From Erythrobacter rubeus (GTDB lineage: Bacteria > Pseudomonadota > Alphaproteobacteria > Sphingomonadales > Sphingomonadaceae), in assembly GCF_014705715.1 (NCBI RefSeq), contig NZ_JACXLC010000001.1, positions 478,457 to 542,456 on the forward strand: a stretch of DNA of 64,000 nt, written 5' to 3'. Of the stretch, positions 61,774-64,000 are shown piece by piece (the stretch's first letter is position 1; every line of letters begins with the position of its first letter). The notes under the pieces are model-generated. The model made no database searches, was not told the DNA's origin, and was given only the letters and a program-made list of their open reading frames with translations. The translations under genes were made by a program, and so were the position numbers.

Positions 61774-64000
61774 ATGAAGAAATGGATCGGACCAGCAGCG
61801 TGGAGCGCCAAGGAGGCGCGCGCCGGCGATCGCCTGCCTTATGCACGCCTGATCGACGAAAGCACCGTGTTGCTGCGCGATGGATCGGTGATGACCGCGA
61901 TCCAGGTCCCGGGCCTTTTGTTCGAAACCGAGGATTCCGATGCATTGAGCGCGCATGCAGCCACTCGCGAGGTGATGCTGCGCTCAACGCTCGATGCCCG
62001 GTTCGTGCTTTATCACCACGTCATCCGCCGCCGGGTCGAGGTGGAACTGGACGCGGAGTTCGACGATCCGCTTTCACGCCATATCGATACACGGTGGAAA
62101 GAGCGGCTCGCTGGCGGTTCCCTGTTCATCAACGACCAGTTCGTAACGCTCATTCGCCGCCCAGCGCGCGGTAAGACGGGGCTTCCTGAACGGCTGGGCA
62201 AATTCTGGCAGCGCCGCAGCAAGGAAGAGCCACTAGCCGATCCGAAAGACCTTCGCAGCCTGAAAGCGGCGGCGACCGGCCTCGTCGCATCGCTTTCCTC
62301 CTATGGCGCGAGCGTGCTGTCCGATTATGCGAGTCATGGCGGCGGGACCAACTCGGAAATGCTCGAATTGCTCTCCGCAATCTACAACGGCGAGATGCGA
62401 CCGGTGCGGCGGCCGCACGACGAAACCGATATCGGTCACATGCTTCCCTATCGCCGAGCGAGCTTCGGCTTGGATGCGATGGAATTACGCGGATCGGGCG
62501 AGCCTGATTTCTCCGCGATCCTCGGGCTAAAGGACTATCCCGAGGCGACCTCTCCCGGACTGCTCGACCCGTTGCTGCGGCTTCCATACGAAATGATCGT
62601 CACGGAAAGCTACGCCCCCAACGAGCGGACAACCGCGCGCGAGCGGATCGATCTTGCGCTGCGTAGGTCGCGGTCGGTCGACGAAGAGGCCGCGGCTGAG
62701 CGTGCAGACATGATGGCCGCGCGCGATGCCCTGGGGAACGGGGCGGTCGGCTTTGGCGATCATCACCTGACGGCGCTCGTGCGCGAACGAACACTCACTC
62801 AGCTGGACGACGCCACCGCAGCATGTGCGGCGGCGCTCGCCGATACCGGCGCCATCGCGGTGCGCGAAGATACCAATCTCGAACCATCCTTCTGGGCGCA
62901 ATTCCCGGGCAATGAAGACTATATCGTTCGCCGCGCATTGATCTCCTCTGCGAATATGGCGAGTTTTGGCAGCTTCCATGGGTTTGCGCTGGGGCAGGCC
63001 GGTGGCAACCATTGGGGAGACGCCGTTACGTTGCTCGAAACGACGAGCGCGACGCCGTTCTTCTTCAACTTCCATCACGGTGACCTTGGTAATTTCTCGG
63101 TCATCGGGCCATCGGGTTCGGGTAAGACCGTGGTGATGAACTTCCTCGCTGCGCAGGCGCAGAAATTCAAACCGCGCACAATCCTGTTCGACAAGGATCG
63201 CGGCGGGGAGCTGTTCATTCGCGGGATCGGCGGGCGCTATGACCGGATCTGTCCTGGCGAGCCGACCGGCTTCAACCCGCTGGCGCTTCCGGACACGCCC
63301 TCCAACAGGGCATTCTTGCGCGATTGGCTGGGCGTGTTACTCGAGGCAGATGGGCCGGAAGAATTTGCGCTCATAAACTCCGCTGTCGACGCCGCGTATC
63401 AGAACGATGCGAACCTGCGCCGTCTGCGCCATTTCAAGGAACTGCTTGCGGGCGCGAAACGTCCCGAGCCCGGCGATCTGGCCGACCGGCTGGGCGCGTG
63501 GATCGGTCACGCGTCGGGCGAGGGCGGCGAACACGCATGGCTGTTCGACAATGAACGCGACGCGCTCGATCTGGAACAGCGCGTGCTTGGCTTCGACATG
63601 ACGGCATTGCTCGAGAACCCGCGCCTGCGCACGCCTGTCATGATGTACCTCTTCCACCGCATTGATGAGCGGCTGGATGGCAAGCCGACGATGATCCTGA
63701 TCGACGAGGGCTGGAAGGCGCTCGACGATGAGGTGTTCGCCGCGCGCATTCGCGACTGGCTCAAAACCTTGCGTAAGCGCAATGCGCTGGTCGGATTCGC
63801 GACGCAATCGGCGCGTGATGCCTTGGAAAGCCGCATTTCGACCGCTCTCGTCGAACAGACGGCGACGATGGTGTTCATGCCCAACAGCCGCGCCCGCCCT
63901 GAGGATTATTGCGACGGCTTCGGTCTGACGGACCATGAACTTGCGCTCATCCGCAGCCTACCCGCGCATTCCCGTTGTTTCCTCGTGCGACAGCCCGATG
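61774..64000 (+). CDS. virB4: Type IV secretion ATPase VirB4, 3' end cut by window
   Basis: At least 742 residues are visible. The start MKKWIGPAAWSAKEARAGDR has GGAGGG upstream. The Walker A GPSGSGKT lies at about 445-452 and Walker B MILIDEGW at about Asp644/Glu645. LRKRNALVGFATQSARDALE and the C-terminal VFMPNSRARPEDYCDGFGL follow. It powers assembly and substrate transfer in the type IV channel. The right edge falls near the expected C-terminus, so the rest of the virB/trb operon lies outside the window. Confidence 0.93.
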   Translation, partial: MKKWIGPAAWSAKEARAGDRLPYARLIDESTVLLRDGSVMTAIQVPGLLFETEDSDALSAHAATREVMLRSTLDARFVLYHHVIRRRVEVELDAEFDDPLSRHIDTRWKERLAGGSLFINDQFVTLIRRPARGKTGLPERLGKFWQRRSKEEPLADPKDLRSLKAAATGLVASLSSYGASVLSDYASHGGGTNSEMLELLSAIYNGEMRPVRRPHDETDIGHMLPYRRASFGLDAMELRGSGEPDFSAILGLKDYPEATSPGLLDPLLRLPYEMIVTESYAPNERTTARERIDLALRRSRSVDEEAAAERADMMAARDALGNGAVGFGDHHLTALVRERTLTQLDDATAACAAALADTGAIAVREDTNLEPSFWAQFPGNEDYIVRRALISSANMASFGSFHGFALGQAGGNHWGDAVTLLETTSATPFFFNFHHGDLGNFSVIGPSGSGKTVVMNFLAAQAQKFKPRTILFDKDRGGELFIRGIGGRYDRICPGEPTGFNPLALPDTPSNRAFLRDWLGVLLEADGPEEFALINSAVDAAYQNDANLRRLRHFKELLAGAKRPEPGDLADRLGAWIGHASGEGGEHAWLFDNERDALDLEQRVLGFDMTALLENPRLRTPVMMYLFHRIDERLDGKPTMILIDEGWKALDDEVFAARIRDWLKTLRKRNALVGFATQSARDALESRISTALVEQTATMVFMPNSRARPEDYCDGFGLTDHELALIRSLPAHSRCFLVRQPD

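Overview
The window is one contiguous, high-GC, gene-dense stretch from an alphaproteobacterium, most probably an aerobic anoxygenic phototroph of the Sphingomonadales (Erythrobacter/Erythrobacteraceae type). The main evidence is an almost complete bacteriochlorophyll a photosynthesis gene cluster (about 6.6-44.8 kb). It uses the oxygen-dependent cyclase acsF, with no bchE, and has the gene order bchI-D-O / crtC-D-F / bchC-X-Y-Z-pufB-A-L-M / tspO-bchP-pucC-like-bchG-ppsR-ppaA / bchF-N-B-H-L-M-lhaA-puhA-B-C-orf-acsF-puhE-hemA. No pufC and no convincing pufQ are present.

Layout. 1-5.7 kb: housekeeping and membrane genes (FAD oxidoreductase, a TVP38-flavin reductase fusion, CNT nucleoside transporter, CDP-alcohol phosphatidyltransferase, DUF1499 protein). 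5.97-6.56 kb: a cupredoxin lipoprotein, separated by a strong terminator from the minus-strand bchF-to-hemA superoperon (22.2 down to 6.7 kb), most of whose junctions overlap by a few bases. 22.5-29.4 kb: plus-strand ppaA-ppsR, then bchG-(pucC-like)-bchP-tspO-small membrane ORF. 37.0-29.5 kb (minus): bchCXYZ-pufBALM. 37.0-40.7 kb: divergent crtF and crtD-crtC. 44.5-40.7 kb (minus): bchI-D-O-small ORF.

Regulation inside the cluster can be read from PpsR/CrtJ-type operators (TGT-N12-ACA). There are two perfect sites 8 bp apart upstream of bchC, one perfect site between crtF and crtD, and near-consensus sites with identical TGTCAA-N6-TTGACG half-sites upstream of bchF and bchG. bchI is an exception: a 268-bp element made of three nested inverted repeats lies directly against its start codon, and a degenerate PpsR-like site sits just beyond it.

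Beyond the photosynthesis cluster: a Fur-box-associated iron(III) ABC transport locus (44.8-49.3 kb); ferredoxin-NADP reductase, GNAT, acyl-CoA dehydrogenase, SDR and aldo/keto reductase genes (49.5-55.0 kb); a TonB-dependent receptor with a large lipoprotein (55-59.4 kb); a TPR protein; and the start of a type IV secretion operon, virB1-like, virB2, virB3, virB4 (60.45-64 kb, cut by the window edge). Pho-box-like direct repeats precede both the lipoprotein/receptor pair and the virB operon, which suggests phosphate control. This is an inference from sequence only. No tRNA, rRNA, CRISPR array or complete insertion sequence was seen.
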